Shown: positions 7,858 through 16,125, counted from the first letter of the stretch. The stretch: DNA of 64,000 bases from Arthrobacter sp. ZGTC131 (GCF_002929275.1 NZ_PJIK01000012.1:62001-126000), one strand, 5' to 3'. The notes: generated by a model from the letters alone, not told the origin. Made by a program: numbers and translations.

Positions 7858-7936
7858 TCATCCCGGGACACGGCGACCTAGGAGCAGCGGACCCAAGGAT
7901 GGCGCGCCCCTGACCGGCAACAACCAGCAGCCGCTT

Positions 7937-7942
7937 TACTAT
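7937..7942 (+). promoter_or_regulatory. -10 box of a leaderless promoter
   Basis: TACTAT ends 7 bases before the ATG of the M16 gene and no Shine-Dalgarno sequence is present, so transcription probably starts at or next to the start codon. No convincing -35 box. Confidence 0.45.
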
Positions 7943-7949
7943 CTACCCC

Positions 7950-9410
7950 ATGACTTTGCAACGAACAGACGTCGATGGAGTTCCCGTCTTCTGGGTGGAC
8001 GGGCCCCAGCCATTCACGGCCCACCTGATTTTCCGCGCCGGCGTCCGGGACGAATCCTTCATGACAACCGGCCTCACCCACTTGGTGGAACACTTGGCCA
8101 TGTCATCAATTTCTGACCTCCGCCAGAACCACAACGCCGGAGTTGAGCCTACGTTCACCTCATTCACGGCCAGCGGCAAGGCAGAGAGCGTGGGCTCATT
8201 CCTCGCCGCAGTCTGTTCCGCCGTTTCCGCCCCCGACTTGGGCCGGCTGGACGTGGAGAAGAAGGTCCTCACCGCCGAGGGCTCCGGCACTGTTCCACCG
8301 GCAACCGCGGAGCACCTGCGGCACCGCTTCGGCCTGTCGTCGTTTGGTCTGGCCGATGTGTCCCCGCCGGCGCTCGACGCGCTGGGATCCGCCGACGTTC
8401 TCGAGCACCTGCGTGTCTATTTCACTGCCGGAAATGCGGCCCTGGCCCTTAGCGGCCCGCCGCCCGAGGGGCTCCGACTGGCGCTGCCCGCCGGTTCGGC
8501 CCACCCGCCGGCCGCTCCTGCGCGTCTGCGCAAGTCGCTGCCCAAGTGGTTTGAACAAGGGGGGCCGCGGCTGGGCCTGTCGTTCGAGGTTCCGGCCGAC
8601 ACCGAAGCCCGGCGAGAGGCCGCGCGGGCCACGTCACGGATAGCCTGCAGGCGGGCGCTCCGCACTTTGCGGCAGGAGCATGGCTGGATCTACGACATCG
8701 ACTGCCTGCACATTTTCGAGGACGACGGCCGGGGCGTGCTGTGCTTTGAGTCCGATCCCACGGCGCAGCACGCGGAGGACGTGCGGCTCGGTCTCATGGC
8801 GATCCTCCGGGATCTGCACCTCAACGGCCCCACCGCCGAGGAGCTGAACCTCGAAGTGGAGGAGTTGCAGGAGCACCTGGACGATCCGGCATCCGCGATT
8901 GACGTGGCCGTAGCGGCCGCGCAGTCCCACCTGCTGGGTCGGGCTGCCGTTGGCCACCAGGAAAAAGCGGCGTTGGCCAAGGGCGTCACGGCGGAGGCCT
9001 GCCGGGCAGCCTTGGACTGGCTAGAGGAGACGGCCATCTTCGGGATGCCGGACGGGACCCGTCCCGGCGACGACAGCCTCAAGTCGGATCAGGACAGGAC
9101 CGTTGATTGGCTGGGCGGAAAGGAGTTCCGGCGCAGCGTGCGCGGCGCCTTCTACGGCGTCCCCGGCGGGAGCAAGTTGTTCGTCGGCGACAAAGGCGTG
9201 ACGCTCTCCACCGACTACACGGCGAGCATCAGGTGGGAGGACCTGGTGGGAGTCGCCGTCGCGCCGGACGGCCTCGTCACCCTCATCGGCGCGGACTCGC
9301 AGGAGATCGTGATCCGGGATGTATGGTTCGGGGACGGCAGGCGCGCGATCGAGACCATCTTGGGCAAGGCAGGCGAAGGCCGCCGGTTCACTCCGGCAGC
9401 CCTCCCCTAG
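7950..9410 (+). CDS. M16-type zinc peptidase-like protein with C-terminal PH-like domain
   Basis: A 486-residue protein. The N-terminal half is a pitrilysin-fold (M16) domain with the inverted zinc motif HLVEH (44-48; Glu47 catalytic) and a downstream EKKVLTAEG block (about 103-111) that could supply the third zinc ligand. Residues about 200-370 form the second, inactive M16 half, with an RQEHGWIYDIDCL segment. The last about 85 residues (GSKLFVGDKGVTLSTDYTA, then IRWEDLVGVAV...) look like a PH-like beta domain, which M16 enzymes do not normally carry. No signal peptide, so cytosolic. It has no Shine-Dalgarno and is probably leaderless. The stop overlaps the opposing hydrolase stop by 4 bases. 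Substrate unknown. Confidence 0.8.
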   Translation: MTLQRTDVDGVPVFWVDGPQPFTAHLIFRAGVRDESFMTTGLTHLVEHLAMSSISDLRQNHNAGVEPTFTSFTASGKAESVGSFLAAVCSAVSAPDLGRLDVEKKVLTAEGSGTVPPATAEHLRHRFGLSSFGLADVSPPALDALGSADVLEHLRVYFTAGNAALALSGPPPEGLRLALPAGSAHPPAAPARLRKSLPKWFEQGGPRLGLSFEVPADTEARREAARATSRIACRRALRTLRQEHGWIYDIDCLHIFEDDGRGVLCFESDPTAQHAEDVRLGLMAILRDLHLNGPTAEELNLEVEELQEHLDDPASAIDVAVAAAQSHLLGRAAVGHQEKAALAKGVTAEACRAALDWLEETAIFGMPDGTRPGDDSLKSDQDRTVDWLGGKEFRRSVRGAFYGVPGGSKLFVGDKGVTLSTDYTASIRWEDLVGVAVAPDGLVTLIGADSQEIVIRDVWFGDGRRAIETILGKAGEGRRFTPAALP

Positions 9411-10348
9411 AGACCCAGAAGCTCCTGCACCAGCTCGCGGCACTTCCGGTAGGACGAAGCCTTCGGGTCGATCAGCGCGAAGTGGTCACCCGGAACCTTG
9501 ACCACCTGGACCGGCGCCCCCGCGGCACGGGCGGCGGCCACGTAGGCCTCCGACTGGCTCATGGGCACGGTGTCATCCTCCAGGCCGTGGACCGCATAGA
9601 TCGGCACCTCCAGCGGGACGGCGCTCATGGGATCGGCGTATTTGTGGCGCTTGGGGTACTTCCCGGAAGAGCCGCCCATCAGGTTGCTCACCGCGCCGTT
9701 GCTGAGATCGAGCCAGTCGGCCTGGGCCAGGTTGAGCAGCCCGGACTGGCTGACCACGCCCGTAAGGTGCACCGCCCCGCCGTTGAGATTCCTCAGGACC
9801 TGCCGGTCCGCGTCCGGCGTCCCGAGCCCGGCAAGCCTGTCCCGGCCGGCTGCCCAGACGGCGAGGTGGCCGCCGGCGGAGTGGCCCAGCGCCACGACAC
9901 GGGAGATATCCAATCCGTGCTCTTCAGCAATGTCGCGCAGTTTGTCGATTCCGGCGAGCACGTCCTCGAACGTGTGCGGCCAGCCGCCGCCGTTGCCTGC
10001 CCGCCGGTATTCGAGGTTCCAGGCCGCCATTCCATGGGCGGCGAGGTCCTTGGCGAGCGGCTCGCCCAGCTCTGCGCCGTACTGCGAGCGCCAGTAGCCG
10101 CCATGGATGACCACCACTACGCCGCGGGTCACGGTGTGCTTGCTCCTGGACGGGGAAGGTGGCGGCGGTTCCGGCAGAAAAAGCTCGCCCCATTGGCTGG
10201 GGTGGTCACCGTACTGGTACTTCTGCCGCTTCACTGCATCCTCCTTGGGTCCCGGTGAACAGGAAGCGCCCAGCGCCGCCAGCGTCACCACTGCCGCAGC
10301 CCCCGGCAGTCCATTGGACAGCAAGGCACGACGGCGCACATCAGCCAT
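9407..10348 (-). CDS. Exported alpha/beta hydrolase (esterase-like)
   Basis: A 313-residue serine hydrolase of the BD-FAE/carboxylesterase type. It shows the oxyanion motif VVVVIHGGYWR (about 76-86), the nucleophile elbow GHSAGG (about 154-159), an acid in HGLEDDTVP and a C-terminal His in PGDHFAL. The N-terminus (RRRALLSNGLPGAAAVVTLAALGASCS) is an export signal, with a weak lipobox or possibly a Tat signal, followed by a proline-rich linker (EPPPPSPS), so the enzyme acts outside the membrane. No Shine-Dalgarno; a TAGGCT box 6 bases before the ATG suggests a leaderless message. Natural substrate unknown. Confidence 0.85.
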   Translation of the reverse strand: MADVRRRALLSNGLPGAAAVVTLAALGASCSPGPKEDAVKRQKYQYGDHPSQWGELFLPEPPPPSPSRSKHTVTRGVVVVIHGGYWRSQYGAELGEPLAKDLAAHGMAAWNLEYRRAGNGGGWPHTFEDVLAGIDKLRDIAEEHGLDISRVVALGHSAGGHLAVWAAGRDRLAGLGTPDADRQVLRNLNGGAVHLTGVVSQSGLLNLAQADWLDLSNGAVSNLMGGSSGKYPKRHKYADPMSAVPLEVPIYAVHGLEDDTVPMSQSEAYVAAARAAGAPVQVVKVPGDHFALIDPKASSYRKCRELVQELLGL

Positions 10349-10354
10349 GTGCCG

Positions 10355-10360
10355 AGCCTA
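10355..10360 (-). promoter_or_regulatory. -10 box of a leaderless promoter
   Basis: On the minus strand TAGGCT is followed by exactly 6 bases and then the ATG at 10348 of the esterase gene, with no Shine-Dalgarno sequence. This is the same geometry as at 10480, 34243, 34305 and 59575. Confidence 0.45.
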
Positions 10361-10479
10361 CATGGGAGCTGGTCCCGCCGGGCGGAAGCCGGGGCCGCAT
10401 CGGGGCGGATGGTCCGGTTCAGGACGACGACGGCGGCCGGCCGCGGGTGTCATCCGCGGCCGCTGTCGCACCCCCTTGA

Positions 10480-10485
10480 TAGTTT
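10480..10485 (+). promoter_or_regulatory. -10 box of a leaderless promoter
   Basis: TAGTTT followed by 6 bases and the ATG at 10492 of the RelA/SpoT-domain gene. No Shine-Dalgarno sequence; no clear -35 box. Confidence 0.45.
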
Positions 10486-10491
10486 GGAACC

Positions 10492-11598
10492 ATGGCAAGC
10501 AACTGGGATCGCCTGGACGTCAGTCAGCGCGACTCCGTGCAGGAAAACGTAGAGCTCTACGAGCGTGTCCGGCCTGCCCTGAAGCTGGTCACCCGCGAGG
10601 TCCTGCTGACTCTCCGGACCATGCTCAAGGACACCGAAGTCACGCCGCTGTTCGTCACCGGCCGCACCAAGTCCGTGGAGTCCTTCCGGGAAAAAATCTC
10701 CCGGACCGAGGAACCGCTGGAACCGGGCGGCCCGCGGGTGCTGAAGTTCCCCGATCCGTTCCGCACGCTCAACGACATGGTGGGCGTCCGCGTCATCACT
10801 AAGCTGCCGGCGGAAAATGCGGCAGTGGCCAACCTCATCAAGCGCCAGCGTCAGCTTTTCGACTGCCGCGGCGACCGCGAGAAGGACATCGGCTCCATCG
10901 AGTCCGGGACGTATGGCTACTCCAGCCGCCACCTCATCCTGCGGACCATCCAGAACGAGGCCGTCAAGGACTACCAGCAGGTCTTCAATCCGGAGGCGCA
11001 GCCCAACGGCAGCTACTTCTTCGAATGCCAGATCCGCACGGTGTTTGCGCACGCATGGAGCGAAATCGAGCACGACATCCGCTTCAAGGCAGAGGACCCG
11101 CGGGCCTGGACGCCTCACTTTGACCGTCAGTTCACCGCGACCGCCGCCATGCTCGAAACGGTGGAGACCGCCTTCGCGGACCTGCATGAACGCTACGAGG
11201 AGGTCCGCGGCTACTGGGACATGGCCGGTGAGGGCTCGGCCCAGCTGACGCCCAACCGCATCCGCGACGTCTGGCGTACGCTGCTGCCGCACGTGGACCG
11301 TAAAGTGGATGACGACTGGGGGTGGGCGGCCGAGCTCATGGCGGCCCACGGCCTCAACCAGACCGTGCAGCTCGCCGGCTTGCTCAGCGCCAACCGGATC
11401 ACCGAGGTTCGCAAGGCCCTGGACCACCGCTACTCCCCCGGCCCGGACCGGCTGCTGGATGACCTCCTCCTCTGGCAGTACGGCACCAAGCACATTGACC
11501 TCACCGCCGAGGCGCCCGACGCCGTTCCGCACCCGCGGCGCGACAGCCTCCAGCGGCGGCTGAAACAGATCGAGCGCTACCGCCAGACCAAGAAATAG
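10492..11598 (+). CDS. RelA/SpoT synthetase-domain protein ((p)ppGpp synthetase-like)
   Basis: A 368-residue single-domain alarmone-synthetase homologue, which would transfer pyrophosphate from ATP to GDP/GTP. The synthetase core is at about 40-215: TGRTKSVESFREKI (substrate Arg/Lys patch), DMVGVRVI (metal-binding Asp), GYSSRHLIL (guanine-stacking Tyr), and FECQIRTVFAHAWSEIEHDI (catalytic Glu, Gln and active-site His). There is no hydrolase, TGS or ACT domain. The remaining 150 residues are a helical extension. This differs from the bifunctional Rel enzyme every actinobacterium carries, so it is a second, small alarmone synthetase or a relative with another nucleotide product. The SulP gene follows after 6 bases. 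Confidence 0.88.
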   Translation: MASNWDRLDVSQRDSVQENVELYERVRPALKLVTREVLLTLRTMLKDTEVTPLFVTGRTKSVESFREKISRTEEPLEPGGPRVLKFPDPFRTLNDMVGVRVITKLPAENAAVANLIKRQRQLFDCRGDREKDIGSIESGTYGYSSRHLILRTIQNEAVKDYQQVFNPEAQPNGSYFFECQIRTVFAHAWSEIEHDIRFKAEDPRAWTPHFDRQFTATAAMLETVETAFADLHERYEEVRGYWDMAGEGSAQLTPNRIRDVWRTLLPHVDRKVDDDWGWAAELMAAHGLNQTVQLAGLLSANRITEVRKALDHRYSPGPDRLLDDLLLWQYGTKHIDLTAEAPDAVPHPRRDSLQRRLKQIERYRQTKK

Positions 11599-11604
11599 GG
11601 ATCC

Positions 11605-13107
11605 ATGAAGCCCGAACAACTCCAGTCCGTCCGGGCAACACTCCGCTCCCCGCGCCGCCTCAAGACCGAGGCCCTGGCTGGCCTGGTGGTGGCCCTGGCG
11701 CTCATTCCGGAGGCGATCGCCTTCTCCGTGATCGCCGGCGTGGACCCCAGAATCGGCCTCTTTGCCTCCTTCACCATGGCCGTCACCATCTCCTTCGTGG
11801 GCGGCCGGCCCGCCATGATCTCGGCGGCCACCGGGGCGGTGGCCCTGGTGATCGCCCCGCTGATGCGCAGCCACGGGCTGGACCACCTGATTGCCGCGGT
11901 GATCCTGGCCGGCGTCTTCCAGATCATCCTGGCCGTCCTCGGCGTCACCCGGCTGATGCGCTTCATCCCCCGCTCGGTGATGGTGGGCTTCGTCAACGCC
12001 CTGGCCATCCTGGTGTTCATGGCCCAGCTGCCCGAGCTGATCGGCGTTCCGTGGTTGGTGTATCCGCTCGTGGCGGCGGGCCTGCTGATCGTCGTCGGCG
12101 TTCCCCGGATCACGACGGCGGTGCCGTCGCCGCTGGTGGCGATCGTTGTGCTCACCGTCGTTGCTGTCCTGGCCGGCATCGACGTGCCGGCCGTCCGGGA
12201 CAAGGGGCAGCTGCCCGAGAGCCTGCCCTCCCTGTTCGTGCCCAACGTGCCGCTGACCCTGGAAACCTTCCAGACCATCGCGCCGTTCGCGCTGTCCATG
12301 GCGCTCGTAGGGCTGTTGGAATCACTCATGACGGCGAAACTCGTGGACGACATCACGGACACCCGCTCCAACAAGACCCGCGAGTCCTGGGGACAGGGCG
12401 TGGCCAACATTGTCACTGGTTTCCTCGGCGGCATGGGCGGTTGCGCGGTGATCGGCCAGACCATGATCAACGTCAAGGGCTCGGGCGCGCGGAGCCGGGT
12501 TTCCACGTTCCTGGCGGGCGTGTTCCTGCTGGTGCTGGTGGTGACGCTCGGCGACGTCGTGGGCCTCATCCCCATGGCCGCGCTGGTGGCCGTGATGATC
12601 TTCGTTTCGGCCATCACCTTCGACTGGCACTCGGTTGCCCCGAGAACCCTGAAGCGGATGCCCCGTTCGGAAACGGCCGTCATGCTGATCACCGTCGCCA
12701 CCGTGTCGGTGACCCACAACCTGGCTATCGGCGTCGGCGTCGGGGTGCTCGCCGCGATGGCGATGTTCGCCCGGCGCGTTGCCCACTTTGCCACGGTGGA
12801 ACGGACCGAGGTGGAGCTGAACGGCCGGACAGTCGCCACCTACACGGTGGACGGCGAGCTGTTCTTCGCGTCCTCGAATGACCTCTACACGCAATTCGAC
12901 TATGCCCGGGATTCGGAGCCGCACATCGCCGGCGTGGTGATCGACCTGCATGCCTCGCACCTGTGGGACACCTCCACCATCGCCGTGCTGGACGCCGTGA
13001 CGGAGAAATACCGCCGGCACGGCCTCGAGGTGGAACTGATCGGCCTCAACTCGGCCAGCATCCAGATGCGGGAGCGGCTGGCTGGCAAACTCAACGCCGC
13101 AGAGTGA
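11605..13107 (+). CDS. SulP-family inorganic anion transporter with STAS domain
   Basis: A 500-residue SLC26/SulP transporter. The N-terminal about 390 residues hold the transmembrane core. It begins with LAGLVVALALIPEAIAFSVIAG, includes the substrate-site region ISAATGAVALVIAPL and ends near VTHNLAIGVGVGVLAAMAMFA. The cytosolic STAS domain (about 410-495) shows VIDLHASHLWDTSTIAVLDAV. Sulfate, bicarbonate or a dicarboxylate are the known substrate types; no neighbour decides. Only 6 bases separate it from the alarmone-synthetase gene, and an AGGG site serves the ATG, so the two are probably co-transcribed. Confidence 0.93.
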   Translation: MKPEQLQSVRATLRSPRRLKTEALAGLVVALALIPEAIAFSVIAGVDPRIGLFASFTMAVTISFVGGRPAMISAATGAVALVIAPLMRSHGLDHLIAAVILAGVFQIILAVLGVTRLMRFIPRSVMVGFVNALAILVFMAQLPELIGVPWLVYPLVAAGLLIVVGVPRITTAVPSPLVAIVVLTVVAVLAGIDVPAVRDKGQLPESLPSLFVPNVPLTLETFQTIAPFALSMALVGLLESLMTAKLVDDITDTRSNKTRESWGQGVANIVTGFLGGMGGCAVIGQTMINVKGSGARSRVSTFLAGVFLLVLVVTLGDVVGLIPMAALVAVMIFVSAITFDWHSVAPRTLKRMPRSETAVMLITVATVSVTHNLAIGVGVGVLAAMAMFARRVAHFATVERTEVELNGRTVATYTVDGELFFASSNDLYTQFDYARDSEPHIAGVVIDLHASHLWDTSTIAVLDAVTEKYRRHGLEVELIGLNSASIQMRERLAGKLNAAE

Positions 13108-13189
13108 GGTTCACCACACAAATCAGACCACGATCCCATACCTGATGCGGGCCACTGCGGAATGAACGACACGGTACCGTTACCTGAAT

Positions 13190-13218
13190 GTGACATTGAG
13201 CGAAGCCTCCCGTACGGT
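13190..13218 (+). promoter_or_regulatory. Promoter of the riboswitch transcript
   Basis: GTGACA (13190-13195), a 17-base spacer, and TACGGT (13213-13218) form a good sigma-70-type pair. Transcription would begin about 13225, some 25 bases before the aptamer, leaving the riboswitch wholly in the 5' leader. The SulP-to-promoter gap shows no clear terminator. Confidence 0.5.
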
Positions 13219-13249
13219 GGAAAACGTGCCTCTTTCACCGACGAGGCAC

Positions 13250-13450
13250 TCCCGCGCTGATTGCCTAACTCTGCCGCAGCCCGAGGAACCAATCGAAGAC
13301 CCATGTCCGGCAGAGACGGGGAAACCACTTTTTGGCCTGCTTGAAGCGGGCCTCGGGGTGAAGCCGCGCAGTTCCTGACCACGCTCAGGACCGCGGCCGG
13401 GTGCCTCCCATCCGAATCCGACAGCTCACCTCGCAGGCATCGGGAGAGGC
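13250..13450 (+). promoter_or_regulatory. ydaO/yuaA-type cyclic di-AMP riboswitch
   Basis: The 200-base leader has the conserved blocks of this class in order: CGCTGA..GCCTAACTCTGCCGCAGCCC (from 13254), GACCCATGTCCGGCAGAGACGGGGAAA, the GGGGTGAA block (13355-13362), and the 3' signature CATCCGAATCCGACAGCT followed by CACCTCGCAGGCATCGGGAGAGG (to 13449). In actinobacteria this class sits before cell-wall hydrolase genes and turns them off when c-di-AMP binds. Here the GAGAGG end of the aptamer is also the Shine-Dalgarno of the next gene, so ligand binding would hide the ribosome site. The translational mode is inferred; the class assignment is from motif recognition. Confidence 0.93.
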
Positions 13451-13456
13451 TTCTTC

Positions 13457-14242
13457 ATGTCGTTCCGCTTTATTTCTGGCCGCCGCGCTGCGGCCGCCCG
13501 TTCCAATCCGTTCACCCGCATCGCCTCCGCAAACTCGAGCCTCGGCCGCCAGGCAGCAGTGATCCTCGCCGCCTCTGGCTTGGCATTCACGGGCTCCGTT
13601 GCGGCGAACGCCGGCGGCGCCGCCCCGGCCCAGACTGCGGAGGCTCCGGCCGCCGCCCCCGCGGCGGCCAGCCAGGTCCAGGCTCCCCTAGACGCTGCTT
13701 CCAGCGTCAAGATCGACTTTGAACGCCCCGCGGTCAAGACGGCCCCGGCTCCCGTAGTGGCAGCAACCGTCGTCGAGAAGCCGGTAGCGAAGAAGGCCGC
13801 GGCACCTGCAGCCGCCCCGGTTGCCGCGCCCGCCAAGGCTGTTGCCGCGCCGGCCGCGCCCGCACCGAAGGTTACCGTCAAGGCTGCGGCTCCAGCGCCG
13901 AAGGCCCCCGTCAAGGCTGCGGCAGGCGTCAACGCAACCATGCTGGCTTCGGCCAACGCCCAGATCGGCATCACGCAGGACTGCACCGCCATGGTGGAGA
14001 AGGCCCTCGGTGCCGCCGGCATCCGCGTGGGTGACCTGGCCCCGATGCAGTTCCTGAGCCACGGCAGGGTGGTCTCCACCCCGCAGCCCGGAGACATGGT
14101 GGTGCAGTCCGGCCACGTGGCCATCTACGCCGGAGCCGGCAAGGTCATCAGCGGCGGCATGAACGGCATCAACGCCACCATGGCCCACCCGCTGTCCTGG
14201 CTTACTGCCACCGGCCCCGTCACGTTCGTGCGCGCGGCCTAA
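13457..14242 (+). CDS. Secreted NlpC/P60-type peptidoglycan hydrolase
   Basis: A 261-residue exported cell-wall hydrolase. A signal segment (about 31-51, RQAAVILAASGLAFTGSVAA) is followed by a long Ala/Pro/Lys-rich linker (55-158, with PAAAP, PAKAV and PKVTVKAAAPAPK repeats) that likely spans or binds the wall. The catalytic NlpC/P60 domain (about 159-261) has Cys176 in TQDCTAMVEKAL and His220 in QSGHVAIYAG. The family cleaves D-glutamyl-diaminopimelate or related stem-peptide bonds. The upstream c-di-AMP riboswitch, whose 3' end supplies the ribosome site, ties its expression to cell-envelope/turgor signalling. A strong terminator follows, so it is monocistronic. Confidence 0.92.
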   Translation: MSFRFISGRRAAAARSNPFTRIASANSSLGRQAAVILAASGLAFTGSVAANAGGAAPAQTAEAPAAAPAAASQVQAPLDAASSVKIDFERPAVKTAPAPVVAATVVEKPVAKKAAAPAAAPVAAPAKAVAAPAAPAPKVTVKAAAPAPKAPVKAAAGVNATMLASANAQIGITQDCTAMVEKALGAAGIRVGDLAPMQFLSHGRVVSTPQPGDMVVQSGHVAIYAGAGKVISGGMNGINATMAHPLSWLTATGPVTFVRAA

Positions 14243-14290
14243 CAGCACCCCAGCCTCAATCACCGAAGCCTCAGGGCCTCGGCGTGGAGG

Positions 14291-14335
14291 GCCGGCGTTC
14301 CGCTGCCTTGGGGGCAGCGGGGCGCCGGCCTTTTC
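14291..14335 (+). terminator. Intrinsic terminator of the NlpC/P60 gene
   Basis: An 18-bp stem (GGCCGGCGTTCCGCTGCC with GGCAGCGGGGCGCCGGCC, two G-U pairs) with a short loop, followed by TTTT, 49 bases after the stop codon. Confidence 0.88.
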
Positions 14336-14449
14336 GCTGCTTCGATTCCGTATCCACCAATGCGCCGCATTCCCTGCGCCGGCCGCGGACTTCTCAGTAT
14401 GCTGACAGGACAGCCACACTGACTGCCCGCCACCCGGGAGGAAAATACC

Positions 14450-14971
14450 GTGAATGAGAGCAACGTAAGCGGCGGAACCGTAGACGATAAATCGTTGTCC
14501 GCGTATCTGCACAGCCATCTGATAGCGGCAGCCGCCGGCGAGCGCCTCTTCGAACAGGCCGCCAAGAGCTGGAACGGCACGACGCATGGCGCCACTCTCA
14601 GCCGCCTTGCCGCTGAAGTGAGCGCAGACAAGGGCGCGCTGCACGAGATCTCCGACCAGCTGCATCTGCACATGCCGGCCTACAAGAAGCCATTGTCGTG
14701 GATCAGCGCCCAGCTCGGCACGCTCGATCCTCTGAATCCGCTGCACTCGCCCGACGGGGCCAGCGGCCAGCTCGCCCTTGAAGGCCTCCTCAGTGCGGTC
14801 ACCGGAAAGTCCTTGCTCTGGAAAACGCTGATCGTCCTCTCCCGCACGGACGAGCGCATCGACCCCGCCACGGCCCACCGCCTCCTAGACCGCGCACACG
14901 AGCAAATCAGGGAACTCGACGCGCTGCTGCTGGACTCGACGCCTGAGCGTTTCGCCACGTCCAACGGATGA
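14450..14971 (+). CDS. Helical hypothetical protein (ferritin-like appearance)
   Basis: A 173-residue soluble, mainly helical protein. I do not recognise a named family. Visible features are HSHLIAAAAGERLFEQAAKS (20-39) and THGATLSRLAAEVSADKGALHEISDQLHLHMPAY (45-78), with His/Glu spacing like ferritin-like or DUF892-type four-helix bundles. A C-terminal helix pair follows (RLLDRAHEQIRELDALLLDS). No signal or membrane segment. The GTG start at 14450 has a strong GGGAGG 8 bases upstream. It is isolated between two terminators, so it has its own promoter in 14336-14449. The ferritin-like idea is inference. Confidence 0.7.
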   Translation: MNESNVSGGTVDDKSLSAYLHSHLIAAAAGERLFEQAAKSWNGTTHGATLSRLAAEVSADKGALHEISDQLHLHMPAYKKPLSWISAQLGTLDPLNPLHSPDGASGQLALEGLLSAVTGKSLLWKTLIVLSRTDERIDPATAHRLLDRAHEQIRELDALLLDSTPERFATSNG

Positions 14972-15008
14972 CGGGTTTCACTGCCCGCCACTGTATCGTG
15001 GCGTGCTG

Positions 15009-15045
15009 AAGGCCCGCCGGTCCCCCATCGGCGGGCCTTCTCATT
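15009..15045 (+). terminator. Intrinsic terminator
   Basis: An 11-bp perfect stem AAGGCCCGCCG / CGGCGGGCCTT (15009-15019 and 15029-15039) then TCTCATTCCTT. It ends the rightward gene at 14971 and could also stop the CBS transcript coming from the other side. Confidence 0.82.
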
Positions 15046-15087
15046 CCTTAAGTTAGCGATTTTCCGGCCCTGGGTTCAGGGATCGAT

Positions 15088-15504
15088 TCAGTAGAAGGAG
15101 ATCAGCTCGACGAGCTCCCCGACCCTGTCCTCGGGGTAGTTCCGGGCAATGTCAGCCTGGCTGAGCATGCCAACCAGGTCATGGCCGTCGATGACCGGCA
15201 ACCTGCGCACCTGATGCTCGCCCATGGTTCTGATCGCGTCCTCGATGGAATCATCAACGCCGATGGTCACGGGCTTGCCCTGGCCAAACTCACTGGCGGT
15301 GGCGGTGCGTGGGTCACCGCCCTCCGCCAAGCATTTGACGACGATATCGCGGTCCGTGATCATTCCTTTGAGCCGGTTATCCTCCCCGCAGATCGGCAGG
15401 GCGCCGACGTTTAGCTCTTTCATCTTCCGCGCGGCTGCTTCCAGTGTTTCGTTTTCACCGATGCATTCAGCACCGCCGGTCATGATTTCACGTGCTGTTT
15501 TCAT
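15088..15504 (-). CDS. CBS-domain pair protein
   Basis: A 138-residue stand-alone Bateman module. CBS1 spans about 1-60 (MKTAREIMTGGAECIGENE, then ALPICGEDNRLKGMITDRDI) and CBS2 about 75-132 (KPVTIGVDDSIEDAIRTM, then VRRLPVIDGHDLVGMLSQADI). The paired ITDRDI/LSQADI ends are the usual adenine-nucleotide-binding motifs, so it may sense AMP/ATP. GAGGAG lies about 8 bases before the ATG. It follows the SRPBCC gene by 33 bases on the same strand, so the two form a likely operon. Similar genes are stress-induced in related bacteria; the partner here is unknown. Confidence 0.93.
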   Translation of the reverse strand: MKTAREIMTGGAECIGENETLEAAARKMKELNVGALPICGEDNRLKGMITDRDIVVKCLAEGGDPRTATASEFGQGKPVTIGVDDSIEDAIRTMGEHQVRRLPVIDGHDLVGMLSQADIARNYPEDRVGELVELISFY

Positions 15505-15537
15505 GGCGGTTCTCCTCAGATGATTCGGCTGGTCCCC

Positions 15538-16011
15538 CTACAGCTGCCCCGTTGGGCCGCTGTCCTCGACTTCTCCCCTCCAGGCGCCGGTCTCGGCACC
15601 GCGCGATTCGATGAACTCCTTGAACTTGCGCAGGTCGGCTTTGACCTGCATTTCATCGAGCTTCAGGGCTGCGCCGGCTTTTTCGGTGGCGGATTCCGGG
15701 GCCCATTCGAAGTGGACCTTGACCTTCGTGTGATTGGCATCCAGCGGGGTGAACCTGATGATGCCGGCATGCGACTTGCCGTCGGTACTGCGCCAAGCGA
15801 TCCGATCATCAGGCACCTGGTCAACTATCTCCGTATCAAATTCCCGCTGCACACCACCCACCTTGGTAACCCAGTGGTTGGTGGTATTCGTCAGTTGGGT
15901 AACGGATTCCACTCCAGACATGAACTGAGGAAAGGATTCGAACTGTGTCCACTGGTTATAAGCCGTACGAACCGGAACTGCGACATCTACGATCTCTTCA
16001 ACGGTTTCCAT
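15538..16011 (-). CDS. SRPBCC (polyketide cyclase/dehydrase-type) family protein
   Basis: A 157-residue START/Bet v1-like fold with a hydrophobic pocket: VEEIVDVAVPVRTAYNQWTQ (strand plus first helix), FESFPQFMSGVESVTQL, HWVTKVGGVQREFDTEIVDQ, and the long C-terminal helix LDEMQVKADLRKFKEFIES. No catalytic residues are evident, so it is more likely a lipid or small-ligand carrier than an enzyme. It is the first gene of a two-gene leftward unit with the CBS protein. The pair resembles stress-associated gene groups in Arthrobacter. Confidence 0.9.
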   Translation of the reverse strand: METVEEIVDVAVPVRTAYNQWTQFESFPQFMSGVESVTQLTNTTNHWVTKVGGVQREFDTEIVDQVPDDRIAWRSTDGKSHAGIIRFTPLDANHTKVKVHFEWAPESATEKAGAALKLDEMQVKADLRKFKEFIESRGAETGAWRGEVEDSGPTGQL

Positions 16012-16125
16012 CTGTTCCTCCTGCTACTAGTTGGGGGTTAACTACAGTTCCTATCCGGGAGCAATTCCTTACTGTTCTGTTGTTGATTCACACCTCATCT
16101 CCTAACGATCGCCTTTAAGCGTTGT

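Noticed and set aside
13190-13378. 62-codon frame in the NlpC/P60 leader
   Set aside because: It falls across the promoter and conserved aptamer strands of the c-di-AMP riboswitch.
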